DNA of 64,000 bases from Amycolatopsis eburnea (GCF_003937945.1 NZ_RSEC01000036.1:806001-870000), one strand, 5' to 3'; shown: positions 52,614-60,955, numbered from the stretch's first letter. The notes: generated from the letters alone by a model not told the origin. Made by a program: numbers and translations.

Positions 52614-53138
52614 TCATCGCGTGCCTCCTCGTACCCGGACCCGCACCTTCGGCGGCTCCGCCAGTCCCACCTGCTCCAGCCGTCGCGCGACCGCCGTCTC
52701 CACCGCGGTCGCGAGGCCTTCCGTGTTCGTCCGGTTCGTGCGCACCCGCACCTTCACCTTCCGCGGCCGCAGCTTGACCGCGGCCGTCGCCACCCCGTCG
52801 ACGCCGGCCGCCGTCGAGCGCACCGAGGTGCGCAGGCCGTGGCGGGTCGTGCCCGCCTCGATGCCCGCCGCCGGTGCCAGCGCCAGTACCACCGGGCGGC
52901 CCCGCAGGAGTGCCGCCGCCAGGAGCACGAGACCCGCCAGAACCGCTGCCCCGCCCCCGACGAGCACGGGCAGTTCGTTCCACGTCGTCTCGTGCACCCG
53001 GGCGGCGACCGCCTCGAACGACAGCAGCGGCCGCTCGCCGAGCAGGCGCTGCACCAGCGCCGTCACGACCAGCGCGCACGCCGCGAGCACGACCAGCGCC
53101 GTCAGCACCGCCGGCACGCTCCGCCGGGGGCGCCTCAC
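52614..53138 (-). CDS. DUF6286-like membrane protein of the Asp23 operon
   Basis: A 174-residue protein with two N-terminal membrane segments (VLTALVVLAACALVVTALVQ, PVLVGGGAAVLAGLVLLAAALL) and a basic C-terminal domain with alternating strands (TAAVKLRPRKVKVRVRTNRTN, PPKVRVRVRGG). This layout is common beside Asp23 genes in actinobacteria. It overlaps the Asp23 gene at 53135 by four bases. Function unknown. Confidence 0.75.
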   Translation of the reverse strand: MRRPRRSVPAVLTALVVLAACALVVTALVQRLLGERPLLSFEAVAARVHETTWNELPVLVGGGAAVLAGLVLLAAALLRGRPVVLALAPAAGIEAGTTRHGLRTSVRSTAAGVDGVATAAVKLRPRKVKVRVRTNRTNTEGLATAVETAVARRLEQVGLAEPPKVRVRVRGGTR

Positions 53139-53434
53139 CGGACCCGCCGCTTCGGCTGTTCGGGCCGCGACAACGCGACCGTGATGTCCACGCGCCGCGC
53201 GCTCAGCCCGGTCAGCTCCGTCGTGCGGCCGAGCAGGTGCGCCCGGACCCGTTCGACCGTCGCCGCGATCGGGGCCGGGTAGGCCACCGGCAGCCGGATG
53301 TCCAAAGTGGTCGATGCACCGTCCACAGTGGCCTCGGCGCCGACCTCCCCGCCGACGCCGTCGACCTCGCGGGCGGCGTGCGCGGCGATGCGCCGCACCG
53401 CCCGCGGGGCCACCGTCGTCACTCCGCGTTCCAC
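53135..53434 (-). CDS. Asp23/Gls24 family protein
   Basis: A 99-residue Asp23-type protein: VTTVAPRAVRRIAAHAAREVDGVGG followed by strands TLDIRLPVAYPAPIAATVERVRAHLLGRTTELTGL and VDITVAL. Proteins of this family form membrane-associated assemblies linked to cell-envelope stress. GTG 53434 has GGAGGT just upstream. It is one of four Asp23-like proteins in the operon. Confidence 0.8.
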   Translation of the reverse strand: MERGVTTVAPRAVRRIAAHAAREVDGVGGEVGAEATVDGASTTLDIRLPVAYPAPIAATVERVRAHLLGRTTELTGLSARRVDITVALSRPEQPKRRVR

Positions 53435-53436
53435 GG

Positions 53437-53625
53437 CTACCTCCGATCGCGTGCGGCGCCCACGAGGGCGGACAGGTCGAGCTTCCCGTCGAGCCAGCGC
53501 CCGGCCAGCAGGCCGAGCCCGCCCAGCACGAACACCGCCACGAACGCGCCGAACCCGCCGAACGCGGCCGCGAAACCCAGTGCCAGTCCGTACAAGAGGC
53601 CGAGCAGCGTCGCGTTCATCGTCAC
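53437..53625 (-). CDS. DUF2273-like small membrane protein
   Basis: A 62-residue protein with one long or two short glycine-rich membrane segments (LLYGLALGFAAAFGGFGAFVAVFVLGGLGLLAG) and a charged tail. DUF2273 proteins accompany Asp23 and AmaP genes. GTG 53625 overlaps the previous stop (GTGA). Probably a membrane partner of the Asp23 proteins. Confidence 0.8.
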   Translation of the reverse strand: MTMNATLLGLLYGLALGFAAAFGGFGAFVAVFVLGGLGLLAGRWLDGKLDLSALVGAARDRR

Positions 53626-54065
53626 CGCACCCGGTCCGAAGCGGTGGTCTCGTCGTCGTCACCGGGGAGGTGGACGTCGTTGACGTTGATGTTCACCTCG
53701 ACGACCTCCAGCCCGGTCATCTGCTCGATCGCGGTGATCACGTTGCGGCGCACCGCCCGCGCGAGGTCGGCGATGGCGACGCCGTACTCGACCAGGATCT
53801 GCAGGTCGACCGCCGCCTGCTTCTCGCCGACCTCGACCGAGACGCCCTGGCCGACGCTGGCGGACGCGCCCGGGATGCGGTCGCGGATGGCGCTCAGCGC
53901 GCGGGCCGCGCCGCCGCCGAGGTCGTGGACGCCGGTGACCTCGCGGGCGGCGAGCCCGGCGATCTTCTGGACCACGGTGTCGGCGATGGTGGTGGTGCCC
54001 TGCTTGGTGACGAGGGCGCTCTCGGTCGTGGTGGCCACGGTGTTCTTCTCGGCCGTCGCGGTCAT
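53622..54065 (-). CDS. Asp23/Gls24 family envelope stress protein
   Basis: A 147-residue Asp23 protein, the most typical of the set. After a polar N-terminus, GTTTIADTVVQKIAGLAAREVTGVHDLGG, then VSVEVGEKQAAVDLQILVEYGVAIADLARAVRRNVITAIEQMTGLEVVEVNINVNDVHLP covers the whole family domain. ATG 54065 follows GGGAGGACCC. An 80-base gap before it is the largest in the upstream half of the operon and may hold its own promoter. Confidence 0.9.
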   Translation of the reverse strand: MTATAEKNTVATTTESALVTKQGTTTIADTVVQKIAGLAAREVTGVHDLGGGAARALSAIRDRIPGASASVGQGVSVEVGEKQAAVDLQILVEYGVAIADLARAVRRNVITAIEQMTGLEVVEVNINVNDVHLPGDDDETTASDRVR

Positions 54066-54145
54066 GGGTCCTCCCTGGATGTCCGTTGCCCCAAGGCTTT
54101 TCGCCTGGTTCGTAGTTAAGGACCCAGCGGAGGGGAGATCGTCAC

Positions 54146-54466
54146 TTACCCGTTCGTGTGACGTGGGTCTCCGGCGAACGCGGCGCCGTCGAGGTCGGTG
54201 ACGACCAGCCGCAGACGCGCCTTTTCCCATTCCGTACCCGCCAGCAGCGGACGCACGAGTTCCGCCGCGCGCTCGAGCAACGGGGGAATCGGCAGCCGGG
54301 TCGCGATCAGGCGGATCTGGACGACTTCGGCCGAGAGGTCGACGGCCATGCCCGCCCAGTCCACCGGCAACCACGTCGTCTCCGGCGAAACCGGCGTCGC
54401 CGGGCGGAGGCCGTCGATCTCCTCGAGGGCGCCGACGATCCGCTCGACGGCTTCGGCGGCGGTCAC
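54146..54466 (-). CDS. Hypothetical protein of the Asp23 operon
   Basis: A 106-residue soluble protein starting VTAAEAVERIVGALEEIDGLRPA and containing VDLSAEVVQIRLIATRLPIPPLLERAAELVRPLLAG and RLRLVVTDLDGAAF. The alternation of strands and helices suggests a diverged Asp23-like domain, but this is only an impression. It overlaps the preceding gene by four bases, so is part of the operon. Confidence 0.7.
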   Translation of the reverse strand: MTAAEAVERIVGALEEIDGLRPATPVSPETTWLPVDWAGMAVDLSAEVVQIRLIATRLPIPPLLERAAELVRPLLAGTEWEKARLRLVVTDLDGAAFAGDPRHTNG

Positions 54467-54825
54467 CGGGCCGCCGGCTCGATGTCCATGATGGACACCG
54501 AGACCTCGTCGACGACCAGCCCGGTCTGCTCGGTGACGAACCGGGTCACCGCGCGCTGGACCGCCCGGCCGACCGCCGCCGCCTGGTCGGCCGTCGCCGT
54601 CACCAGGTCGACGTGCACGGTCACGCGGCCGTCCGCGGTGCGCACCCGGACGCCGTCCGCCGGCGCCGGGTCGAGGCCCTTCCAGCGCTGGCGGGCCGCG
54701 CGCGTCCACGCCGTGACCAGGCCGCGCAGGCCCGGTTCCAGGCGCACCACCCCCGGTGTGGCGATCGCCGCCCGTGCCGCCACGCTGGCGATCACCGGGT
54801 CGGCGACCACGTAGTCAACGCTCAT
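54463..54825 (-). CDS. Asp23-like protein
   Basis: A 120-residue protein with ASVAARAAIATPGVVRLEPGLRGLV, then VTVHVDLVTATADQAAAVGRAVQRAVTRFVTEQTGLVVDEVSVSIMDIE, matching the Asp23 domain. It overlaps both neighbours by four bases (ATGA, GTGA). Probably assembles with the other Asp23 proteins of the operon. Confidence 0.82.
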   Translation of the reverse strand: MSVDYVVADPVIASVAARAAIATPGVVRLEPGLRGLVTAWTRAARQRWKGLDPAPADGVRVRTADGRVTVHVDLVTATADQAAAVGRAVQRAVTRFVTEQTGLVVDEVSVSIMDIEPAAR

Positions 54826-55388
54826 TCCCCTGGCTCCCCGGCAGTGTCTTCGGCATAGATGTCGGCCACGAGCAGGTCGAGCTTCGCCAGCGTCAGGCCC
54901 ACCCGGGCCGCGGCCGCCGCGGTCACCCGCTCCCGCACCTTCGCCAACGCTTCACCGCCCGTGGCGTTCCGCACGCTCACCGCGAGGGTGAGTTCGACTT
55001 CGACGACCCCGTCCGCGCCGGTGCGCACGCGGCAGCGCCGCGCCCGGACGCCGTCGACCGTGTCGGCCGCGTACCGCAGCACCGCCGCCACCGCCTGTTC
55101 GCTGATCTCGACGAACCCGGGCTCCGGGGTCGGCAGCCGCACCATCCGGTCGCGCCGCACCTCGGCCCGCACGGCCGACATGATCCGGCCGAACAGGTCC
55201 GGCGACGGCGCGTCGTCCTCGGCCACCAGCTCCTCGGTGGCCTCGCGCAGCGCCAGCAGGCTTTCGCGCGCGGCCCGGCAGTGCGGGCAGGTCAGTTCGT
55301 GTTCGTCGGCCAGCCCGGCGCCGACCGCGTCGAGCCGCTCCCACACCTGCTCGACATCGCGTTCGCAGGGCAGCTCGTACTCCGTCAT
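54822..55388 (-). CDS. Zinc-finger anti-sigma factor fused to an Asp23-like domain
   Basis: A 188-residue protein. Residues 1-50 hold an anti-sigma zinc-finger pattern (EHELTCPHCRAARESLLALREATEEL; HxxxCxxC). Residues 95-188 are Asp23-like (VEISEQAVAAVLRYAADTVDGVRARRC, VVEVELTLAVSVRNATGGEALAKVRERVTAAAAARVGLTLAKLDLLVADI). There is no membrane segment. ATG 55388 overlaps the sigma gene's stop (ATGA). It probably binds the sigma factor and senses envelope state through the Asp23 part (inference). Confidence 0.8.
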   Translation of the reverse strand: MTEYELPCERDVEQVWERLDAVGAGLADEHELTCPHCRAARESLLALREATEELVAEDDAPSPDLFGRIMSAVRAEVRRDRMVRLPTPEPGFVEISEQAVAAVLRYAADTVDGVRARRCRVRTGADGVVEVELTLAVSVRNATGGEALAKVRERVTAAAAARVGLTLAKLDLLVADIYAEDTAGEPGE

Positions 55389-55939
55389 CGCCATGGCTTC
55401 ATCACCTCCGCCAGCTGTGCCCTGGCGCGCGCGATCCGGCCGCGGACCGCGGTCGCGTTCGCGCCGACGACTTCGCCGATCTCTTCGTAGGACCGGCCGT
55501 GCACCTCACGCAGCAGCCAGCACGCCCGCTGCTCGGGCGTCAGTTCCGCCAGCGCCGCGTTCAACGCCGCGAGCTGCCCGCTCACCTGGGCGGCCCGTTC
55601 CGGCTGCAGATCGGCCCGCGGCGACTCGGCGGCGTCCAGGTCGACGTCGGCCCGCGGCCGGCGCGCGCGGATGGCGTTGAGGCAGCGGTTCGTGGTGGCC
55701 CGGTAGAGCCAGCCGACGAACGCGGCGTCCTCGCCGAGCTGGCCGAGCTTGCGCCAGGCGTTGAGGAACACCTCCTGGACGACGTCTTCGGCGTCGCCGC
55801 GGTTCGCGAGCATCTTCACGGCGAGCCGGAACATCGGGCCCTGGTAGCGCAGCACGAGCTGCTCGTACGCCCGGACGTCGCCGTCCCGGGCGCGGCCGAC
55901 GAGGGTCGCGTCGTCAAGCGGTGTGGCGGCGGTCGTCAC
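55385..55939 (-). CDS. ECF sigma factor heading the Asp23 operon
   Basis: A 184-residue RNA polymerase sigma factor. Region 2 is YEQLVLRYQGPMFRLAVKMLANRGDAEDVVQEVFLNAWRKL and region 4 is LTPEQRACWLLREVHGRSYEEIGEVVGANATAVRGRIARARAQL. GTG 55939 has AGAGGAGGTGCC, a near-ideal ribosome binding site, which lies inside a 7-bp hairpin. It is translationally coupled to its likely anti-sigma factor and probably drives the Asp23/AmaP genes. Confidence 0.92.
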   Translation of the reverse strand: MTTAATPLDDATLVGRARDGDVRAYEQLVLRYQGPMFRLAVKMLANRGDAEDVVQEVFLNAWRKLGQLGEDAAFVGWLYRATTNRCLNAIRARRPRADVDLDAAESPRADLQPERAAQVSGQLAALNAALAELTPEQRACWLLREVHGRSYEEIGEVVGANATAVRGRIARARAQLAEVMKPWR

Positions 55940-55943
55940 GGCA

Positions 55944-55961
55944 CCTCCTCTCGGGAGGAGG
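55944..55961 (-). promoter_or_regulatory. Hairpin covering the sigma gene's ribosome binding site
   Basis: In the mRNA, CCTCCTC and GAGGAGG form a perfect 7-bp stem with a four-base loop. The second arm is the Shine-Dalgarno sequence, four bases before the GTG start. The structure should lower translation unless melted or bound. Confidence 0.6.
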
Positions 55962-55979
55962 ACACCGGTGAGCGGAAAA

Positions 55980-56004
55980 CGTCACGCACCGATTGTGGGT
56001 GACG
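55980..56004. promoter_or_regulatory. Inverted repeat in the sigma/csbD intergenic region
   Basis: CGTCAC and GTGACG are inverted 13 bases apart, followed by GGTGCTCACC, a perfect 10-bp palindrome at 56004-56013. This lies between the divergent sigma and csbD genes, so could control both. Confidence 0.4.
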
Positions 56005-56100
56005 GTGCTCACCGGGGCGAGTCCGTGACGATCACGCGCCCCGGTGGTCTTCCCGGCACCAGGCGCCCCGCCGGGGTGCCACCGCAGAAGGAGGTGTCCG

Positions 56101-56286
56101 ATGTCGTTGGGCGACAAGATCGGCAACAAGGCCGAGGAACTGGGCGGCAAGGCCAAGGAAGCGGCCGGCAACGCCACCGGGGACGAGCAGCTGCGCGCCG
56201 AGGGTCAGGCCGACCAGGCGAAGGCCGGGCTCAAGGGCGCCGTCGAGAACGTGAAGGACGCCGCGAAGGACCTGTTCAAGAAGTGA
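56101..56286 (+). CDS. CsbD family stress protein
   Basis: A 61-residue, highly charged helical protein: DKIGNKAEELGGKAKEAAGNATGDEQLRAEG then KGAVENVKDAAKDLFKK, matching the CsbD family. These small proteins are induced by general stress in many bacteria; the molecular role is unknown. ATG 56101 follows AAGGAGGTGTCCG. Divergent from the sigma/Asp23 operon, so possibly part of its regulon. A GC-rich palindrome follows. Confidence 0.9.
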   Translation: MSLGDKIGNKAEELGGKAKEAAGNATGDEQLRAEGQADQAKAGLKGAVENVKDAAKDLFKK

Positions 56287-56293
56287 GCCGGGA

Positions 56294-56319
56294 CCGGGGC
56301 CCGCCGCGGCGGGCCCCGG
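56294..56319. terminator. GC-rich palindrome between csbD and pyrE
   Basis: A 26-bp perfect palindrome with half-site CCGGGGCCCGCCG lies eight bases after the csbD stop and five before the convergent pyrE stop. It has no T-run, but its place suggests two-way termination. Confidence 0.65.
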
Positions 56320-56323
56320 CCGG

Positions 56324-56887
56324 TCAGTTCAGGCCGAGGTCGTCCAGCCCGAGGATGTAACGGTACTCGAGGCCTTCCTTCTCGATGGCCTCGCGCGCGC
56401 CGGTGTCGCGGTCGACCACCGTCACCACGCCGATCACGGTCGCGCCCGCCTCACGCAGGGCCGCGACGGCTTCGAGCACGCTGCCGCCGGTCGTGGAGGT
56501 GTCCTCGACCGCCAGCACGCGCTGGCCGCGGACCTCCATGCCCTCGATGCGGCGCTGCATGCCGTGTTCCTTGACCGACTTCCGGACCACGAACGCGTCC
56601 AGCACGACGCCGTCGGTGGCCGCCGAGTGCAACATCGCCAGCGCGACCGGGTCGGCGCCGAGGGTCAGGCCGCCGGCCGCCACGTAGTCCCAGTCCGCCG
56701 TCAGCTGGCGCAGGAGCTTGCCGATCAGCGGCGCGGCCGCGTGGTGCAGCGTCGCCCGCCGGAGATCGATGTAGTAGTCGGCTTCCTTGCCGGACGCCAG
56801 GGTCACTTTTCCGTGTACCACGGAAAGATCGGTGACCAGCCTGGCCAGTTCGAGTTTCGCCGCTTGATCCAACCCGGGGTTCGCCAC
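56324..56887 (-). CDS. pyrE: Orotate phosphoribosyltransferase
   Basis: Joins orotate to PRPP to give orotidine monophosphate in pyrimidine synthesis. 187 residues. The PRPP motif is VLAVEDTSTTGGS; YYIDLRRATLHHAA and VVRKSVKEHGMQRRIEG (with the catalytic Lys loop) complete the active site. The start is GTG 56887. It is separate from other pyr genes, as in mycobacteria. Confidence 0.93.
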   Translation of the reverse strand: MANPGLDQAAKLELARLVTDLSVVHGKVTLASGKEADYYIDLRRATLHHAAAPLIGKLLRQLTADWDYVAAGGLTLGADPVALAMLHSAATDGVVLDAFVVRKSVKEHGMQRRIEGMEVRGQRVLAVEDTSTTGGSVLEAVAALREAGATVIGVVTVVDRDTGAREAIEKEGLEYRYILGLDDLGLN

Positions 56888-56914
56888 GGCCGAGAGTCTT
56901 ACACACGGCCGTCC

Positions 56915-59362
56915 TCACTCACCGATGGATGTGGCGTCGACCGCACGCCCGCGCGTCGCCGCCCAGGCCGGGACCAGGATCGCGACGAGCGCGAGCACCA
57001 CGGCGATCGCGAGCACCACCAGGTAGACCGCGAGCGGGCCGGTCGGCAGCACCGAGCCGCTCACCACGAGGCAGAACGGCACGATCGCGCCGGCCGCGGT
57101 CGCCGTCCCCAGCAGCACGGCGATGGTGGCGATCAGCCCGCCTTCGATACCGGCCATGCGCAGCACCTGGCCGCGGGTGAACCCGCTCAGCCGCTGCAGC
57201 CCGAACTCGCGCCGCCGCTTGGCCGTGGCCATCACCAGCGTGTTCACCACCGAAATCACCGTGTACGCGATGATCATGCCGACGAGCAGGTAGTTGACCC
57301 AGGCGCCGATCTCGTTGCCCTTCGCGTGCGCCGCGATCAGCGTGTCCCGGTCGCCGACGAACACCGGCGAACCGGCGGTCGCCTCGCGAAGACGTGCGGT
57401 CAACGTCGCCGAATCGACGCCGTCGGCGGCGCGGACCAGCAGCTGGGGCGCGAGCCCGAGCGTCGTGTGCGGGGCCAGCAGCCCGGCGGGCAGCACGAGC
57501 TTCTCGAACCCGGCGCGCTGGCTCACCACCGCGGTCACCCGCACGTCCACCGGCGCGCCGTCGCCGAGCCGCAGCGACAGCGTGTCGCCGACCTGGCGCC
57601 CGAGCGTCGTGGGCACCTCGACGGCGTTCCCGGTCAGCTCGCTGACGCCGAGCGCGGGCCAGCCGTCCTTGTCCTGGTTCGAGTCGAAGGGCTGCTCGAT
57701 GAACACCGTGCTCGTCACGTACTCCGACGCGCTCGCGACCCCCGGCGTCGCGCGCACCCGTCCCAGCACCGACGGGTCGAGCCCGCTCGGGCCGCCGACG
57801 ACCGCGTCCGCGCGCAGGTCCTCGGTGTACGCCTGGTTCGAGACGGCTTCCTGGGTGGTCTGCAGGTAGATGTTGGCGGTCGCGATGCCGACCGCGAGCA
57901 TGATCGGGGTGACCGCGCCCGCCGCGCGCACCGCGCCGACGCGGGTGTTGAGCAGCGCGATCCGGCCGTTGACGCCGGTGATCGCCTGCACCGGCCAGCG
58001 CAGCAGCGTCGCCACCAGCTTCGTCACGCCCGGGCTGATCGCCGCCAGGCCGAACGCCCACAGCATCACCGCCGGGCCCGCCGTGCTGGCCGCGACCGGG
58101 CCGGTCATCACGGCGACCGTGACGATGGCCAGCGCCGTCCCGCCTGCGAAGCAGAGGAGCGCGGTGACCAGCCGGATCGGCGTCAGCCACCGCCGCTCGA
58201 CGGCGGCTTCGGCGAGCGCTTCGGTCGGGCGGACCTTCGACGCCCGCCGTCCGGCCACGAAGGACGCGGCCACGACGGCCAGCAGCGACGCGCCCGCGGC
58301 GACCGTCGCCGGCAGCCAGCCCTGCTCGAACCGCAGCACGTCCGGCACGACGTGGTTGGCCGCGAGCTGGTCGAACAGCCACTGGCCGAGCACCGGGCCG
58401 AGCGCGACGGCCGCGGCCACCGCGAGCAGGCCGACGACGAGCGCCTCGCCGAGCACCATCCGCCGCAGCTGGCGCGGGGTCGCGCCGATCGCGCGCAGCA
58501 GCGCGAGTTCGCGCTGGCGCTGCTGGGTGGACAGCGTGAGCGTGCCCGCCACGACGAACACCATGACCATCGCGGACAGCCCGCCGGACACCGCGGCCAG
58601 CACGATCAGGTCCTCGCCGCTCTTGTTCACCTCGGGGAACTCCAGCGCGCCGCGGTCGGCGCCGGTCGTCACGACCCCGGCGTCCCCGACCACCGACGCC
58701 ACCGCGGCGACGTCACCGCCGAAGACGCCGATGGTGTCGAAGCGCCCCGGGTGGCCGGAGAGCCGGTCGGCGTCCGAAGGCGCGAAGAACACAGCGGAGT
58801 CGCGCATGGCCTGCGGTGCGTGGGCGATCCCGGAGACGCGGTACTGGCCGGCGACTCCGTGCGCCGCGACCGGGAGCGTGTCCCCGACGGCGAGCCCGAG
58901 CCCGGCGTCGACGACGACTTCACCGGGGTTCGGGGCCCGGCCGGCGAGCGTGTACGGCGTCAACACGGCGGAGTCCCAGGCGTGCCCGAACGCGCTCGCG
59001 CTGCCGATCTGCGCCGGGAAGCTGACCTCGCCGACGACGTCCGTGACGCCGGGGACCGCGCGCAGGCGGACGGCCATGGAGGCGTCGAGGCGGACGCGCT
59101 CGGGCAGGGTCGCGTTGTCGAACTTGTGCTTGTCCTCGGGGTCGAGGGTCGCCGGGTCGTCCTCCGGCAGCTTGAGCGTCTGCTGCCCGCCGACGACGAT
59201 CGGCGCCGCGGCCAGCCGCTGCACCGGCGTCTCGGACCGGATGCCCGACTCCATCAGGCCACCGCACGCCGAAACGATCAGCGCACCGAAGAACACGGCG
59301 ACGAACGTCGCCAGGAAGCCGCCCTTGCGCAGGCGCAGCGTCCGCAGCGCGAGTCCGAACAT
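56915..59362 (-). CDS. ABC transporter permease, FtsX/MacB type
   Basis: An 815-residue permease with two FtsX domains and eight to ten membrane segments. The N-terminal segment GGFLATFVAVFFGALIVSACGG is followed by a large extracellular domain; TLSTQQRQRELALLRAIGATPRQLRRMVLGEALVVG and TAKRRREFGLQRLSGFTRGQVLRMAGIEGGLIA are the two family loops. It probably exports a lipid, peptide or drug, or acts mechanically. The start overlaps the ATPase stop (TGATG). Confidence 0.92.
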   Translation of the reverse strand: MFGLALRTLRLRKGGFLATFVAVFFGALIVSACGGLMESGIRSETPVQRLAAAPIVVGGQQTLKLPEDDPATLDPEDKHKFDNATLPERVRLDASMAVRLRAVPGVTDVVGEVSFPAQIGSASAFGHAWDSAVLTPYTLAGRAPNPGEVVVDAGLGLAVGDTLPVAAHGVAGQYRVSGIAHAPQAMRDSAVFFAPSDADRLSGHPGRFDTIGVFGGDVAAVASVVGDAGVVTTGADRGALEFPEVNKSGEDLIVLAAVSGGLSAMVMVFVVAGTLTLSTQQRQRELALLRAIGATPRQLRRMVLGEALVVGLLAVAAAVALGPVLGQWLFDQLAANHVVPDVLRFEQGWLPATVAAGASLLAVVAASFVAGRRASKVRPTEALAEAAVERRWLTPIRLVTALLCFAGGTALAIVTVAVMTGPVAASTAGPAVMLWAFGLAAISPGVTKLVATLLRWPVQAITGVNGRIALLNTRVGAVRAAGAVTPIMLAVGIATANIYLQTTQEAVSNQAYTEDLRADAVVGGPSGLDPSVLGRVRATPGVASASEYVTSTVFIEQPFDSNQDKDGWPALGVSELTGNAVEVPTTLGRQVGDTLSLRLGDGAPVDVRVTAVVSQRAGFEKLVLPAGLLAPHTTLGLAPQLLVRAADGVDSATLTARLREATAGSPVFVGDRDTLIAAHAKGNEIGAWVNYLLVGMIIAYTVISVVNTLVMATAKRRREFGLQRLSGFTRGQVLRMAGIEGGLIATIAVLLGTATAAGAIVPFCLVVSGSVLPTGPLAVYLVVLAIAVVLALVAILVPAWAATRGRAVDATSIGE

Positions 59363-60096
59363 CACGCCGCCACCCGGCCCCACGCGCCGAGGTGGGTCAT
59401 CCGCTCGGCGACGGCTTCCGCGGTCGGCCGCGCGAGGCGGCCGGCGACCCGGCCGTCGGCCAGGAACACGACCTCGTCGGCGTAGGACGCGGCGACCGGG
59501 TCGTGCGTCACCATGATCACCGTCTGGCCGCCGGCCCGGACGGACTCGCGCAGCAGGCCGAGCACGTCGGCGGCGGTGCGGGTGTCGAGCGCGCCGGTCG
59601 GCTCGTCGGCGAACAGCACGGCCGGGTCGGCGACCAGGGCCCGCGCGATCGCGACGCGCTGCTGCTGCCCGCCGGAGAGCTGCCCTGGCAGGTGCTTGCG
59701 GCGCCCGTCGAGGCCGACGTGCGCGAGGATCCGGGCGACGAGCCGCTTGTCCGGGCGCTTCCCGGCCAGCTGCAGCGGCAGCACGACGTTCTGCTCGACG
59801 GTCAGCGCCGGCAGCAGGTTGAACGCCTGGAAGACGAACCCGACGCGGTCGCGCCGCAGCTTCGTCAGGTAGGTCTCGCTCTTGCCGTCGAGGTCCTGGC
59901 CGTCGAGCACGACCCGGCCCGACGTCGGCCGGTCGAGGCCGGCCGCGCAGTGCAGGAACGTGCTCTTGCCCGACCCGGACGGGCCCATCACCGCCGTGAA
60001 ACCGCCGCGCGGGAAGGAGATCGAGACCCCGTCCAGCGCGACCACGCCGCCGTACTCCTTGCGCACGGCCTCGAGCCGAACCGCCTCAGTCGTCAT
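59362..60096 (-). CDS. ABC transporter ATP-binding protein, MacB/LolD type
   Basis: A 244-residue ATPase with Walker [10 protein letters not shown], the family's [24 protein letters not shown] loop, signature LSGGQQQRV and Walker [13 protein letters not shown]. It pairs with the FtsX-type permease just downstream. No two-component system, which often controls such pairs, is adjacent. Confidence 0.95.
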   Translation of the reverse strand: MTTEAVRLEAVRKEYGGVVALDGVSISFPRGGFTAVMGPSGSGKSTFLHCAAGLDRPTSGRVVLDGQDLDGKSETYLTKLRRDRVGFVFQAFNLLPALTVEQNVVLPLQLAGKRPDKRLVARILAHVGLDGRRKHLPGQLSGGQQQRVAIARALVADPAVLFADEPTGALDTRTAADVLGLLRESVRAGGQTVIMVTHDPVAASYADEVVFLADGRVAGRLARPTAEAVAERMTHLGAWGRVAA

Positions 60097-60172
60097 GGGG
60101 AAACGCTAGTGAGGCAACCCCCGATCCACCCTGGTGCGCGCGTGCGTCTTCGAGGTGGGGACAGCCCTACCG

Positions 60173-60194
60173 CGCACTTTCACGTGAAAGTGCG
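60173..60194. repeat. Palindrome family A, copy 5
   Basis: An exact core at 60174-60193, symmetric over 22 bp. It begins three bases beyond the SDR stop (SDR on the minus strand ends at 60197), between it and the ABC ATPase gene transcribed the same way, so a terminator role is possible. Confidence 0.95.
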
Positions 60195-60196
60195 GG

Positions 60197-60955
60197 TCAG
60201 GTGCGGCCGCGGCCGCCGCTGATCCGGCGCAGCACCGCGCGGGGCAGCAGGCCGCCGATCGCGACGACGGCCTTGTACTGCAGGCTCGGCACCGAGATCA
60301 CCTTGCCGCGCCGCAGGTCCGCGAGCGCTTCGCCGACCACCTGTTCGACACCCAGCCAGGCGATTTTCGGGCCGGGTTTGCCGATGCCGGCCCGCTCGTG
60401 GAACTCGGTCGCGGTGAACCCGGGGCAGAGCGCCATCATCCGGATGCCCTTGGGCAGCGAAGCGGCGATGCCTTCGGTGAACGACGTGACCCAGTTCTTG
60501 CTGGCCGTGTACGTCGAACCGCGGCCGCTGAAGAACCCGGCCACGCTGCTGACCTGGATGACGTCGCCGTGGCCGCGCTCGATCATGCCGGGCAGCACCG
60601 CCCGCGTCAGCCGCAGCACGGCGGTGACGTTGACGTCGAGCTGGCGCTGCAGCGCGTCCGGCGGGATGGTCCAGAAGTCGCCGTTGAGCCCGAACCCGGC
60701 GTTGTTCACCAGCAGGTCGACCGGCCCGGCGGCCAGCCGCTCCTCGACCGCGGTCCGTCCCTCCACTTCGGACAGATCGGCGGGGAGCACCTCGACGGCG
60801 ACCCCGTGTTGTTCCCGCAGCTCGGCGGCATACGCTTCCAGCCGCGCGGCATCGCGGGCGACGAGCACCAGGTCGTACTTCTCGGCGGCGAGCGTGCGCG
60901 CGAACTGCGCGCCGATGCCCGCGGTGGCTCCGGTGATCACGGCGGTGGTGGTCAT
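60197..60955 (-). CDS. Short-chain dehydrogenase/reductase
   Basis: A 252-residue SDR starting [22 protein letters not shown], with [33 protein letters not shown] (Ser, Tyr, Lys) and [11 protein letters not shown]. The C-terminal [20 protein letters not shown] is like the DltE/YqjQ-type SDRs that act on long-chain or lipid substrates. ATG 60955 is the family-like start. It is divergent from the secreted protein gene. Confidence 0.9.
   Translation of the reverse strand: MTTTAVITGATAGIGAQFARTLAAEKYDLVLVARDAARLEAYAAELREQHGVAVEVLPADLSEVEGRTAVEERLAAGPVDLLVNNAGFGLNGDFWTIPPDALQRQLDVNVTAVLRLTRAVLPGMIERGHGDVIQVSSVAGFFSGRGSTYTASKNWVTSFTEGIAASLPKGIRMMALCPGFTATEFHERAGIGKPGPKIAWLGVEQVVGEALADLRRGKVISVPSLQYKAVVAIGGLLPRAVLRRISGGRGRT

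Noticed and set aside
56564..59485. Open frame of 973 codons antisense to pyrE and the FtsX-type permease
   Set aside because: The translation is repetitive Arg/His/Gly-rich sequence without motifs; the minus-strand frames encode recognisable proteins.
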